Shown piece after piece: positions 1-13,100 of a stretch of 64,000 nucleotides of DNA; the first letter of the stretch is position 1; each line of letters begins with the position of its first letter. The stretch covers positions 182,581,118-182,645,117 of the forward strand of contig CM035413.1 in NCBI GenBank assembly GCA_020310875.1, read 5' to 3'. Origin of the DNA: Ceratopteris richardii (taxonomy: Eukaryota; Streptophyta; Polypodiopsida; Polypodiales; Pteridaceae). The notes below the pieces were generated by a model. That model worked only from the letters and a program-made list of their open reading frames with translations, was not told the origin of the DNA and did not search any database. The position numbers and the translations under genes were made by a program.

Positions 1-330
1 TCCTCTTCGTCAATTCCTAGCTTAGGCTAAGAGCGATTAGAAGTAGGAGCAAGTCAGGGCGACGATAGGCCACTATCAAGTTGAAGACTACTTAAAAACT
101 CAAGTTCAAGCTAAAAACTTAATCTCTGTACTGTCGACAACATAAAGGAAAGAACCTAACGTGGAACGATCAACCTGAAAGTACGGAGAACATTCAAGTA
201 TTCATGACGACGTAATAACAGATAAGACTTTAAACACGAGGAATAACTAAAAAGAATCAAGTGACTGGTACCAATTGAGCGGCAACGAGGTTGTACTCTG
301 GAAAAAATTTGGGGCTAATCAGATAGGCAT
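1..330 (+). other. Untranslated leader of element A
   Basis: No long reading frame and no LTR or primer-site sequence is seen here. By position it is the leader between the primer site, which must lie left of the window, and the gag start at 331. I see nothing else in it. Confidence 0.55.
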
Positions 331-3300
331 ATGAACCTTAGATCAGGACGACACCTAGTAAGAGAGAGACAAAGCCTTAGATCTTCAGAGGCTAGTGTCA
401 ACCACACTGCTAGGTCCTGGGCCCAACAGTTGAGTCACCACTCTCATTACCCTAGCTCGGATACCAGTGAATCAGGGATGTCTCAAGGCATGGATAGACC
501 TACGGGAAGTTCAGGTATGCCTTACTTGTACAGGGTGGAAGGCCCTTACAAAACACAGTTGGAATACCTTAGGACCAACCGATTAGGTGCGAGCATCTAT
601 GAGGACGGCCTAGGAAGATCTGTGGTCCAGATTAAAAACCCTGACCAATCCATAGGACTAGAGCACCCAGCTGTCAAGTTTGAAAACGGTGCATACCTGG
701 ATAAGGAAGGAACCATATACGTAGTCACCAGTCATCCAGATAGGACAGATGAATTTGGAAATGTAATTTCAGAAGCGGACTTAGGTGACTTGGAACAAGG
801 AAACATGGGAGTGGAACCTAGAACCCCTCGAGGTAAATCAGTTCTCACTAGGATTATCACGCCTGAATGGGTCCCCCAAGACAACAAGAGCATAGAGTTG
901 CTCCTCAATCGAGAAACTGATGAAGCCTTTTGGAGGTATAAGTCTAATCAGCCAACAGACTTAGGAAATATCATGATCTATGAGTTTAAGGATCCGGACA
1001 GCCCAGGTAGAGTGACTTACTTAGATCATGCTTCAGAACGGATCTTTGGGGTGACAGAAAATGATAGACATGCCTACACTTGGAAGGGCGAATTTATTTT
1101 CCCCCAACCTAGATCAAATGTATCCTATGGTCACCCTGGGGCTGGAACTTCCCAAGCTCATGGTACGCAAAGAGACAGAAGTAGAGATAGACCGGAAGTA
1201 AGTTTTGCCAACCCAGTGGGCAGAGAAAGAACGAGAACCGAGACGAATAGGGTAGAACCCGAGATGCATAGAGCCCACAGGAACCAAAGAAATGTAGATG
1301 GATTCCCTCTGCCGAGACCTAGGGAGCACACAAGAACTTTGAGACCCACCCAGCTAGTTAAGTCCATGAAGAATTACTTTGACGGCACAGGAGATCCCTA
1401 TGATCATGTGGCGGAGTTCAAGCAAGTCTTGAGAGCCGAACAAGTTGAGGATCTATTCACGCAGTACAATGCCTTCGGTCTAACCCTGAGGAATACGGCA
1501 CTTACATGGTTTCAACCATTGGATGAGCGCCAGTTCAGGAGCATAGACCAACTCCTAGAAGCATTTATTATTGAGTTCTCCAAGAGTGGCATAAGGCACA
1601 ACACCTCCTCACTGATTCACAGCTTCAAACAAACCCCTCAAGAGACTGTGAGACTTGCCGGAAGAAGATTTAGACAATATCTTGAAAGGTGCCCTATTTC
1701 GGAGCTACCCACATCTGCTAAACAAGTAGCCTTATTCCTTGATGGATTGCTGAGTACGAAATTGAGATCCTACGTGTATCTGAAAGACCCTAGGACTATA
1801 GAAGAGTGTGTACGTATGTGCATCGACATTGAAGACAACCTAGGAGAAGAGCTAGAGCTGTCCAAAATTTACAAAGATTCAGATAGTGCATCTGGTCAAT
1901 CTTCCACACAAGCCACATCAATTGAGGAACTGGCCGAAAAAGTAGCCCAGAAATTAGGTGTGACTAGCAGACAAATTCCAAGGTTTGCTCCTGTGAAAAG
2001 GTGCTATACATGCGGTGGTGACCATATGGCGAACGTCTGTCCCATTATGGCTCAACCCCAAGTAAACCCTAGTAGCCAGTACTGCACCATAGAACGGAGA
2101 TACACCAACCACACAGCACAAGATTGCCCATACAACAAGCAGGCGGTTAGGCAACCCTACCCTCAGCCCTACCAACAAGGCAGATACCAGAACCAGTACC
2201 CTCCACAACCATATGGCAGGCCACAACAAAATTTCCAACCTCAATATCAAAACCAACAAAGGCCTCAGCCTGTGCTAGCACAACAAACCCCAGCCCCAGC
2301 TAATGTGATTCCGGTAAAGTATGCTGTTGCAGAAGAAAACCTGAATAGAGCTATAGTCCCTGTAACATCCTTGATCTCTGAAAATGACCCAAGTGATCAT
2401 AGCTTTGATTCTACCCATGTGGATAGCCCCCAGGCTTACTACATGCAGTCTCCAGAACATGGTGAGTCCTACTATAGTGAAGAGCCGAACGAACCTAGTT
2501 GGGAATCAGATTACACGAACGTCATGTATACAAACCCCAATCCTAGGCCTCAATCTAGGCAAGTCAGACCTCCATTCCCAAGAGGGCCGTGCTACAGATG
2601 CCAAGGTGATCACCTCATTCGTGATTGTCCCTTACCTCCGCCTACACAAACTCAGTCCGTGACTATCCAAGGCTTTTGCCAAGACTGCGGAAAAGAGCAT
2701 CTCTTACGAGATTGCCCTAAGAACCCCAATAGCATGCCAAAAATCACCCCTATCAACGTTGTTGGGTTAGTGGTAGACTCCTCAGGAAGTGTCACTTCCA
2801 CTGCACCAGTACAGGTAGTCACTCGAGCTCAAGCTTTGCAGCAAAACCAAGGGGTAGGCCAGGAAAAGAGTCCAGATGCTAGCGATACTGAGAGCCAAAA
2901 TAAAAAGAGAACAAGAGCTTGGAAAGATAGCCGCGAATGTATGAAAAGGCAATGGGCAAAGAAGATGAGTGAACTTGAGGAAAGTCTACGAGAAACCAAG
3001 GCTAAAATCATAGAGATCACATCTCAACCGCACTCTCACACGTTACCACCGCTACCATCCCCATCACCCTCCACCCCTCCACCCTCTAAGACAGCCCACG
3101 TAACCCACCCACCACCCCAAACAGGATCGGTATTAGCTGATCCCACTCCCGAAGACATAGACATGATGCTTAAAGCATATCAGGCCAGAATCCAAGAAGG
3201 GCCAAACGTCACGGATCATGACAAGTGCTATCCTAGAGCTGACCTAGAGATAGAAAGAACCAAACTATGCGCGAAAATGGTCGCATTGGCTCAGACTATG

Positions 3301-5540
3301 TTTGAAGCCAGTCGCCTTTTCAATTACTCAGGCTCAGCCAAAACGCAATTACACTTGGATGGATTCCTAGAGAAGTTAGAGAGGATAATTGCAAGATCTG
3401 ACAAGGAAGAAAAAAATCAAGACCAAGAAAAAGCAAGCAAAAACAGGAATCAGTCCCAATCAGAAGTGTATGTGGCCACTGCCCCTAAACCGGACAACTT
3501 CCCCTCCGTAGAAAGAATAGAGAGGCCAATAGCACAGCCAGAAAAGGAATCTACCCCTCAAAGAAAGGGAAGGGCAAGAGAACGGGTAAGCCAGCCTCTT
3601 CAGGAAGCCCGTGGGCCTCCTCAAGAAGCTTATATTCCCCCCCAAAAGGCAGATGAGCCCCCCTCGAAAGCTCAAGTACCTCCACAGGTTGCCTACATTC
3701 CTTCTCAGGGAATGTGTGAGCCTGTTCGGAAAAGTAATAGAATAAGTAATCCTCCCCAAGAAGCTTGTGCTCCAGCCATTTGCGAGAATGAGGAGAGAGT
3801 CAACAATAGAATCAGCCCTCCTTCACAGGTTGCTTATGCGCCCAATTCTACGGAGCCAGACACTTCTTCTTCTATGAATCGGTTTGCACCAGACTTCCTA
3901 CGAGAGATTCAAGAAGACAAATGGGATAACGAAAGCGAGGTCGCCCCTCCTTTTGAACTTGTGGACGATGCACACGACCAATTCCCACAAGACATCCCAT
4001 CTATTTACGGGGAGCATGAGAGTGTTCAGTCTCACGAGAGATTATACTTTGAGTCTAATTCCATACAAGAGCTACCCCACTTCACAGGCCCATGGGAAGC
4101 AAAGTCCACATGTATGAGAGCACCCACAGTCATGGTAAGGAACGACGACTCAGTCATTCCTAGGAACACAGAGGTAGTGAAGAACACTAATGTGCAGTGT
4201 AATCTCAGGTTAAAAGAGCTACTCAAGGTTAGACCTGAATTATGGAAACATGTAGCCAAACAAGTACCAGCGATAGCAAAACCTCGTTCCCAGATAGGAT
4301 CCCATAGGACAGTGCCAGAAATTCCCTTGGATAAGATCGGGGATATGTGTGAAGGTGAAGAAGGGAACACCTATCTTCCCATCACCTACCAGGACTACAC
4401 CACGAAGGCAATTTTGGACTCAGGTGCAGGAGTTGCAATTGCCACTACCTCCTTATGGAAGCGTTGGGGCAAGCCAGCACTCAGGCCAACGAGAATGAAA
4501 TTGCAAATGGCAGATGGTCACATAGAGAGACCCCTAGGATTGCTAGAAGGAATAACTCTCACCACTTGTGGTGTCGAGTTTGAACATACCTTTGCCATAT
4601 GTGACTTCAGCAAAAATCATGCCTATGAGATGATTTTGGGAAGACCATTCATGCGACAGTTGCAAGTGGTACAGGATTGGGGGACCAATTCTTTGTACCT
4701 GCAGCACTTAGGTGTTACAACCAAAGTCAATCTCAAGGATTATTCTCATAGAGATGTCCCTCCTATCCAGTGGAATCCCATCCATAGAGCTAAAGATGAC
4801 ACAGAATCGGTGCATTCCATAGGGTCTGGATCCTCATGGATGCATGAAGACACCCACTTATGGATGTGCAAGGTAGCAGTAGAAGAAGAGAAGAGAGAGA
4901 AAGCCAGAGAGGTAGGTGCGAAAGAAACCCATGGATCAATCCAAGACCCAGCCTATGCACCTGTAGTTTTTCCAGACGAAGAATTTGAACCTCACGGTTG
5001 GGCAGAAATCTTAGCAACAATGGACGTAGCCATCAACGAAGAACAATGGACACCTCACTGTGATGAGGATGGCTATGATATTTCAGTCTTCTCCATAGAG
5101 CCAATCATGGGAGAGGCAGTTCTAGAAGAATGCGAACCTAGCCCTGATGCATTTGAGGATGCAAGTGACTCCGATCTAGAGTCAATCATTATGGACCCAC
5201 CATTTGCATCAGATGAAGAATACTTCCATGAGGTAGAATTTCAAACCCAGAGGCATGGAGAGCTGACAAATGACGTAAGATTAGCAACACATGTGACCCC
5301 TAAGGAAGAAGGAAAGAAACGAAAGAAGAGAGAAGCCTTACCAGAAGAGGAAGAATCTTTGTTTGAGGTCCCAGAAAATTTTAAGAAGTATGAGATAGAT
5401 GACAGGAGAGTCATGATTAGAATGCCCAAACGAGAGGCACAATCAGGAGAGGCCTATGATAACAAAGAAACTACCAAGAAAATCGTAGTGGCCCTAGAAG
5501 AAGGAGAGGAGAGATGCACGTATATAGGCCATGACCTGAC
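331..5540 (+). CDS. Element A gag and first aspartic protease region
   Basis: Structural polyprotein plus protease of element A. A retrotransposon-gag core (YFDGTGDPYDHVAEF, then TWFQPL) lies at about 1360-1830. Three zinc knuckles of the form C-x2-C-x3-H-x4-C follow: CYTCGGDHMANVC near 2002, CYRCQGDHLIRDC near 2590 and CQDCGKEHLLRDC near 2680. This has one residue fewer before the His than the classic CCHC knuckle. A Pro-rich stretch at about 3600-3850 repeats a P-P-Q-x-A unit. A retropepsin domain spans about 4380-4720, with ILDSGAG as the catalytic Asp motif and ILGRPFM as the closing strand. The remaining acidic linker leads to RT. At over 1700 codons the region is far longer than usual gypsy gag. 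The first Met, at 331, is taken as the start. Confidence 0.88.
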
Positions 5541-5639
5541 AGAAGAAGAAGAACGAATTGATTGCCTTGCTAAGAGAATACAGAGATGTATTCGCTTGGA
5601 GTTACAAGGATTTGAAAGGGGTTGACCCGGACATATGCT

Positions 5640-8600
5640 CGCACACCATCCCCATGACCTCAGATGCCAAACCCTCTAAGCAAAAGCCTTATACGTATAA
5701 TGATAATTACGCTGCTAAGATCAAGGAGGAGATAGATAGACTGGTCGAAGCTGGATTTATCTACGAAATTGAGCACACTGAATGGGTATCCCCCATCGTA
5801 GTGGTGCCCAAGAAGAATGGCAAGCTGCGTGTGTGCATTAACTTGAAAAAGGTTAATGCCGCCACAATTCGAGATAACTATCCGCTTCCCATAACAGAGC
5901 ATCTCTTAGAAAGAGTGGCAGGCAAGGAAGTGTACAGCTTCCTTGATGGATTTTCGGGCTACAATCAAGTAGCCATAGCTCCAGAGGATCAGCATAAGAC
6001 AGCCTTTGCCACAGAATGGGGCATTTTTGCTTTTAGAGTAATGCCATTTGGGCTTACCAATGCACCAGCCACCTTCCAGAGGCTGATGTGCCATGTGTTT
6101 AAGGAGTTCCTGAGGAAGAGTTTAGAAGTCTATGTTGATGATCTTTGTGCTCATTCCAATGTTAGACAAACTCATATTCCTGAACTCAGACAAATCTTTG
6201 ACAAATGTAGAGAATATCAAGTCTGCCTGAACCCAGAAAAGTGCGTTTTTATGGTCAGGCAAGGCAAGATTCTAGGACACATAGTGTCAAAGAATGGCAT
6301 ATCTACAGACGAAGAAAAAGTGAGAGCCATAGCAGAGCTACCGAGGCCAAAGAATGTCAAGGAAGTACAAGCTTTCATGGGGCATTGTGGTTATTATCGA
6401 CGATTTATACACATGTATGCTGTCATTGCAAAGCCCATGTACGGACTTCTGACAAACTTTGAGTGGACGGATGAATGTGAGAATTCCTTCCAAGAGCTTA
6501 AACGAAGATTATGTTCAGCACCAATCTTGACCACACCAGATTGGAATAAGCCATTCCATGTTCATGTTGATGCGTCCAATTATGCCATTGGATGTGTGCT
6601 TGCACAACCTACTGGTGAAGGTAATATGGATCTTCCAATTGCCTATGCCAGTAGACAATTGAATGCGGCTGAACGGAATTACACCACTACAGAGCGCGAA
6701 GGATTAGGCATGGTATATGCAGTCAAGAAATTTAGACACTATTTGCTTGCAAATAAGTTTAAATTTTTTACTGATCATCAGGCATTGTTATACCTAGTAA
6801 ACAAGCCATGCAATACGGGAAGATTAGTAAGATGGTTTCTCTTGCTAATGGAATATGATTTTGAGGTCGTGGTAAGAAAAGGGAGGACTCACTTGAGAGC
6901 AGATCATCTCTCTAGACTCACGTCTGGAGAAGCCCCACAAGGAGTATCAGATGACCTTCCTGATGCTTACCTATTTAATTTGGAGGTGGTGCCGCAGTGG
7001 GCTAAGCCTTTGGTACCAGTCTTGACATACGGGCCTAACCATCCAGTGGTAAACACACGGAATAGAGAGGTTGTAAAAGCCCAAAAGTATCACATCATGG
7101 CCGGAAGCATGTACAAGCACACAGATCAAGGGATCTTGGCTTGTTGCGTAGAAGAGGATGAGTACGCTAAATGGTTGCAATTAGCACATGTAGGTGCATT
7201 AGAGCAACACCATTCAAAACAACGAACTTTACAGACTCTAAAAAGATTCGGAGTGCACTGGCCAACTATGGAAGCTGATGTCCAAAAGTTGTGCAAGGAA
7301 TGCCCAATCTGTTGCACTAAACCACCAGTGGAACATGCCACTCTTTATCAAGTATCCATTGTGCCAGATTGGAGTGAACCTCTAGTATCATTCTTGAGAA
7401 CAAACACATTCCCTCCAGACATGACTCTAGCTAGGAAAAGGAGTTTAGAACAAGAAGCCCAGGATTACTCACTCATCGGTAATAATCTATATAAGCGCGG
7501 TAAAGATGGTTACCTGAGACTATGTGTCCACGAAAGTGAATATCTGAAGATCTTGGAAACTGCTCACCAAGGTGTAGCAGGAGGACACTTTGGACCAGAT
7601 CGGGTAATCAAGGCGATACTATTTGTGGGCTTCTGGTGGCCTACCCTTCACATGGATGCACATACCTGTGTGAAACGGTGTGATGTCTGTCAAAGGACTC
7701 AGTATCCTATACGCAAAGATGAGATGCCACTGAAACCTATGATGAGTGGACGTGCATTCTCTAAGTGGGGAATAGACTTCGTAGGTCCTATTAATCCCCC
7801 AGCTAAGGGTTCTCATGCGGAATACATCATTGTGGCAACAGATTATCTCACCAAGTGGGTAGAGGTAAAAGCTACAACCAAGAACGATGCTCAAACAACT
7901 GCCAAATTCTTGTTTGAGAATGTATTCACGAGATATGGACTACCTATAGAGCTTGTAAGTGATAGAGGCACTCATTTCTTGAATGAAGTTATTGAAAATC
8001 TACTCCAAGAATTCTTGGTAATACACAAGAAGTCTGCCCCTTATCACCCTCAAGCTAATGGTCAAGCTGAGAGCACTAATAAGATTTTGTGCAATGTGCT
8101 GACAAAATTAGTGAACACTAAACGCTCTGACTGGGACAAACAGCTACACCATGCTGTTTGGGCATACCGAGTTGCCTACAAAACGGTACTCCAAGCCACC
8201 CCCTTTCAGATGGTATTTGGCCAAAACGCTGTGTTACCCTTGGACTTCCTGATCCCTACATTGAGAGTAGCACAAGAGCACGAATGGACAGGTCATGAGC
8301 TCTCTTCTAGGATCTTTGACCTTGAACGATTAGGGGAAACGAGACTGAGAGCCGCTGCAGGGATATACGCAGCCAAGAAGAGACAGAAGGCATACTTTGA
8401 TGCCCACGTGAAGGATAAAGGCTTGAAAGCAGGAGATCTAGTTTTAGTCTATACACTAAAACAACACGCGAGGAAGCTAGAAAAGAGAGGCTACGGACCT
8501 ATGATCATCAATAGGATCTCCACGAGCGGAGCAGTACAATTGACCACATTAGAGGGTGATGTTCTCCCAAATTATATTAGCGGTTGCAGAGTCAAGTTGT

Positions 8601-9955
8601 ATCAGGAACCCCTCACGGAGGAAATGCTCAGTCGACTCAACACTGCTAAGAAACGCAAAGAGGAAGAAAAGCGAGTTCGAGAAGAGGCTCAAGCTGAAGC
8701 TTTAGAACGCATCAGAAGGATGAAATTACGAAGGCAAGGTAGAGATCAGCCTGGAGCGAATGACTATGCAGACCATGGATTTCCTATGGCCATGTGTGAA
8801 GTCGCAGGAACAAGCTCGCATAGGATAATTGATAGACGTCCTTTCGTAACCTTAGATATAGGACACGGAAAGAGTGCAAGGACCGTAAGAGCCTTGATTG
8901 ACTCAGGTGCAGCCACTAGTGCTGTTAAATTGTCTTACTGCCAAGAATTACAATTGACTGTCAATCCTGTGGAAGCATATCTTATAGGATTGGGAGGAGT
9001 GGAAACCCCTTGCATGGGCGAGGTGGAACTTCCCCTCGACATTCACGATGAGGCAATGACCGTTAAAGTACTAGTGTGTCAAGATGAGGATCTCACTGAA
9101 CCTCTCGTCTTGGGTCAGGATTGGATCTATGACCAAGCAGTCAATCTAAACCTAAGAAGTGGACTTCTCCAGGTTTGGCTCAATCATAGTCGAGTCACAG
9201 TAGAATTAGACAATGGAGCACTCAAGGAGCTAGGAAAGGCACAGACTCCTGGTCCTTCCAGGGGTACACATGAAGATGACCATGCTGTTCTTGTTCAAAA
9301 CCCTGTGTTGCAGAGGAATGATATTTGCAAAAAAGGAGTCAGGGATGCAACGGAACTCCCTTCTTTTCCAAAGGCCAGAAGGAGGCAGCAACCAAAGGCG
9401 GATCACAAGCAGAAGAAGCAGAGTACTACCTATGTCCGAGATCAAAAATACCTGCGCAGCAGAATGTCCCAGAAAATAAACCAGGTGTGGGTGCGGAAAG
9501 GCGAACGACCAGGCGCACCACCGTCAACTACACGGGCAAAGCCTCTTATTAGTAACCAACAACACGACGCTAATAAGAAGTCTGTCAGAAATTCTTCTGC
9601 TAAAGTAAAATCTATTTGGGTGCCCAAGAAGTCGATGAAGGCAAGCCCACAATCTAGACAAATTTGGGTGCCTAAGGCTTGCTTGAGGGCACAAGTAGTT
9701 ACACCAAGGCCACAACCTATGCAGCATAACCCATCTACGAGTACAACCAGTATTCCCTCGTGCTCAACACTTAGGAACACACCAAGACCCATGAGCATGC
9801 ATGTAATCACTTATAAGTGGGTCCCTAAAAGGCCCCACTCCCAAACAGCGACACCGACACAGCTCTCTGGAGTCTCTACGAAACCGAAAGCAAAGCCCAT
9901 CCACTGCATTTGGCAGTCTAAGATCTGTAATAAACCCCCCGACCCCGATTTGTAA
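5640..9955 (+). CDS. Element A pol: RT, RNase H, doubled zinc module, integrase, second protease-like domain, WVPK tail
   Basis: RT spans about 5690-6540 with the YVDD catalytic motif at 6131. Ty3-type RNase H spans 6541-6930 (VDASNYAIG, TDHQALLYL, ADHLSRL). Two H-x6-H...C-x2-C zinc modules come next, at 7180-7320 (AHVGALEQHH, CKECPIC) and 7555-7710 (AHQGVAGGHFG, CDVC). The integrase core (7750-8230) has the D,D35E triad in WGIDFVG, VSDRGTHF and AESTNK. A GPMII element near 8500 marks the integrase C-terminus. A second retropepsin-like domain (8826-9135) carries LIDSGAAT and VLGQDW. The tail (9478-9930) repeats W-V-P-K motifs. One integrase-type zinc module and one protease per element is the family norm, so two of each is odd. 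Element C has the same plan. Confidence 0.9.
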
Positions 9956-10124
9956 ATTCACCCCACTTACTAACGGCATTAGTCTCCTAGGAATACACAA
10001 ACGTTAACTACACTCACTGTCTTCGTGCACTTACTAACCACTAACTCACCATCTACCTCATGTTAATGTTGTAACGGGGACAACAACGGATTTATTTTGT
10101 CCATTACGATGTTAACACATGATT
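9956..10124 (+). other. Spacer between pol and ORF3 of element A
   Basis: A short non-coding stretch between the end of pol and the putative splice acceptor. It is T-rich toward its right end, as expected of a plant intron 3' end. I see no LTR-like or promoter-like sequence in it. Confidence 0.4.
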
Positions 10125-10138
10125 CTATATTCTCACAG
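10125..10138 (+). promoter_or_regulatory. Candidate 3' splice acceptor before ORF3 (element A)
   Basis: The run TCTATATTCTCACAG is pyrimidine/T-rich and ends in AG at 10137-10138, 21 bases before the preferred ORF3 ATG at 10160. Element C has a similar site at the same place. Spliced subgenomic RNAs for a third ORF are known in some plant gypsy elements (Bagy-2, Athila relatives). Use here is inferred only. Confidence 0.4.
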
Positions 10139-10159
10139 AATCAGAAAGCAAGAAGAAAA

Positions 10160-13100
10160 ATGGCAGAAGCGACAGGTTCGGGCTCACAAGTAGGGATACT
10201 TACTGCAGGAATTGATGTGGATAGCCTACCCGTGGATGTGCCCCCGACTGAACGACCAGTGGAGATGCAACACCTCCAGCAACTCCCGGTGCCAGATCCA
10301 CCTACAGGAATCACGGAAAGAGTTCATGCGAATTCTCATTGGTTCAATGGCATGCCCGGTCCATTAGGTGAGGCCAAGTATATCTGGGAGTCTAAATGCG
10401 AGTATGACAGATCATGGGTGCGATTCCAATTTTTCTCCAAGGAGTTCGAGACTTTACAAAACACAGAAGATCTACAGATCATATGGCAACGAGCAGGATT
10501 GGCGGAATATTTTGAAGCCCCACTACCTAAACCCGATCTCCTCCGATGTTACTATTTGGTCTCCACATTACAAGCTAATGAAGATAAGGACCAACCCGGA
10601 TCATTTGTTCTCCCCTCATTGCTGGGCAACAACGAGTTGAAGAGGTTTGAACTTACTGTGGAGTTGGTAAGCGACGCTTTAAATATGCATGGCACGCATG
10701 TACCCTCAGAAAAGGATGCTCTCGTTCCCAACAACATGAAGGACAGGAAAGTAGTGAAGCTGAAAGACATGGCAGCCCTCACCCCAAATGTGTCCATCCC
10801 TCTCCGCATGTGCATGCAACATTTCGCCTTCCCCGGTCAAGACCGATTCACGCAACCACACAAGAAGATCTGGTTTGCTCTCTACTTGGCGGAGGCAGGT
10901 GCGCTACCTATTAAGCTACCAGTGTGGATTATAGATCAGTTGTATGAAGCGAACAAACGGGCTTCTAGGAAATTAGTGGTGAACGGATGCTGTGCACTCA
11001 CACGCATCATTTACCGATGCTTGGCATATGATGTCCCCATTGAGCGTGCCTTAACTTGGGCAGAATTACAAATGTTTAAAAGGCTCAAGACATCCACACA
11101 TCAGTCCAAGCGCATGAGGGGCGCGATTCCGTGTGTCCAGGCAAGGGAAGTCCTGACTACTCCTGAGGCATCACCATTAAGAGAGGGCACTGTACCTCCT
11201 TTTACCATTAGGATACCCAGGTCGGAATCTGACACTACGACACAACCCACCCCATCGGCTCCTCCGGTTACACCTGAATTCGAGTTTGCTGCCACTGGAG
11301 AGGCGGAAGGACTGGACCCCCAGGATTTCGAAGCATTCCTACAAAGCACACAATTCTCTGATGTAGAGTTTTATTCAGAGGCAGAGGAGCAGGGCACATC
11401 CTCACGAAGAAGAAGAAAGTCTACAGACGGTAGACATGTCCATTGGAGTGACACTCAGGAAAGTCAACAACACGGACATCCGGAAGAAGAAGAAGCGTAT
11501 GAAGAAGAGACCACTGAAGCCCCAGCATATACAGCCGAACTCCGAAGGCTGTATCAGATTATGGAAAGAGTACGATCGCAGCAATTACTCACTGAACAGA
11601 GCAGCAGAGTACTTATGACTCAGTTGTTGGAAGAAGCGGGAGTTGACTCAGAGTACAGGGAAGGTCTCTTATTGATGGCAGAAACATATGGAGTTGTAGA
11701 AGCTGTGCGCACTGCCATTCAGAGGCCTTCAGTTCAATATGACCCACGAAGGTTCCAGACACGACCTCGCTCAGGTAAAAATATACAAATTCCCGTTACA
11801 GTTGCAGAAGAGCCGACTACTACACCTGAAACTATCAGAACAACCTCCCAGACAGCTAGCCAACAGCACCCAGCCACCCATGAGGAGTCCACCGAACCAC
11901 TACCACCTACTCCCCCACCATCACCTCCTAGAAGAGAAACAGTAGAAACCACATCGACTACTCAACCCACCGACCCCACCTTCATCTTCCGTACTCCGAT
12001 CTCCAGTGCCACCCTATTCTCTACCACTGATAATCCTATCTTCGAAGACAACCCCAACACTACACAATCCGCCGAACCCCTCCTAGACCCTGCCCTAGGG
12101 CAACCATCCCCAACGCCCTCAGCCACGGGTCATCCTGACCCTAGATCCACATTCATGGGCTTCCCTGCTACCACGCAACCCTTTCAGTCCTCCTCAAATT
12201 TACGACCCCAACCCCCGATATCCCTCTCTCCATTTCTACAATCCCTCCAGGACATCTTTGCTAGGGCTTTTCAACCAGGCCCTCAACCATTCCCTGTCTT
12301 TTCAGCTCCCCACCCCACGTCACATCTATTCACCACTTCCACACACACACCACCTACCATACCAATGTATATGGCAGGCCCCACACTAACACCCACTCCT
12401 GAAGGTATGGACATTTCACCACCCACGGCACCTCCACCCACGGTTTCACCTCCTCCCATTCCCCCTCCACCAATTTCACCCACACACACAACTTTCGTAG
12501 ACACATCATTCACTGTCTCCCTTCCCCAATTTCCTTCCCATGCATCTTCCACAGTAAACACCCCCCACTCATCTATAGGTAATGCATTGGACACCATGTT
12601 GGCTTGTATATCAAATTTAAGAACAGATTACATTCAGCTCCAGCAACAAAACGCACGCCTGCAAGAGCACTCAGCGACACTACAGCTCCGCCTTGCGGTA
12701 CTAGAAGAGGAGAATGCTCGCCTCCACACACAGTTCCAAACCCTCCAAGACGCCCATAATATATTGGAAGTACAGCTACAGAACGTAGATCAGGAAGCAG
12801 TGCAGGTGGTAGAAAGTCACCTACGGACACAACTGGAACGCAACTCAAAACTTCAGCGAAATATGGCGCTACTTAAACGCCATCTTGCGGCTGCTCAGGA
12901 AGAGAACAAACGTCTGCAAATACAAAATCAAGAGAACCTGGAGGCAGCTATTGAGAGCACACCGGGGGCACCCATCAGCCCATCCAAGTTTCAAGCAGTG
13001 ACCCCCGATAATATCAAGATTATATTGGAAGATTATGCCATGCTACTCGAAGCACATGATAAGCTATCGGAGGAGCTAGGACAACTGAAGCAGGAACACC

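Noticed and set aside
5650-6930. A second (plant-type archaeal-like) RNase H as in Tat/Ogre elements
   Set aside because: Only one RNase H block set is readable between RT and the first zinc module in A and in C.
12283-12848. Gly/Val-rich open frames opposite ORF3 of element A
   Set aside because: They are mirror images of the Pro/Thr-rich linker and coiled coil; no recognisable domain and no counterpart in C.
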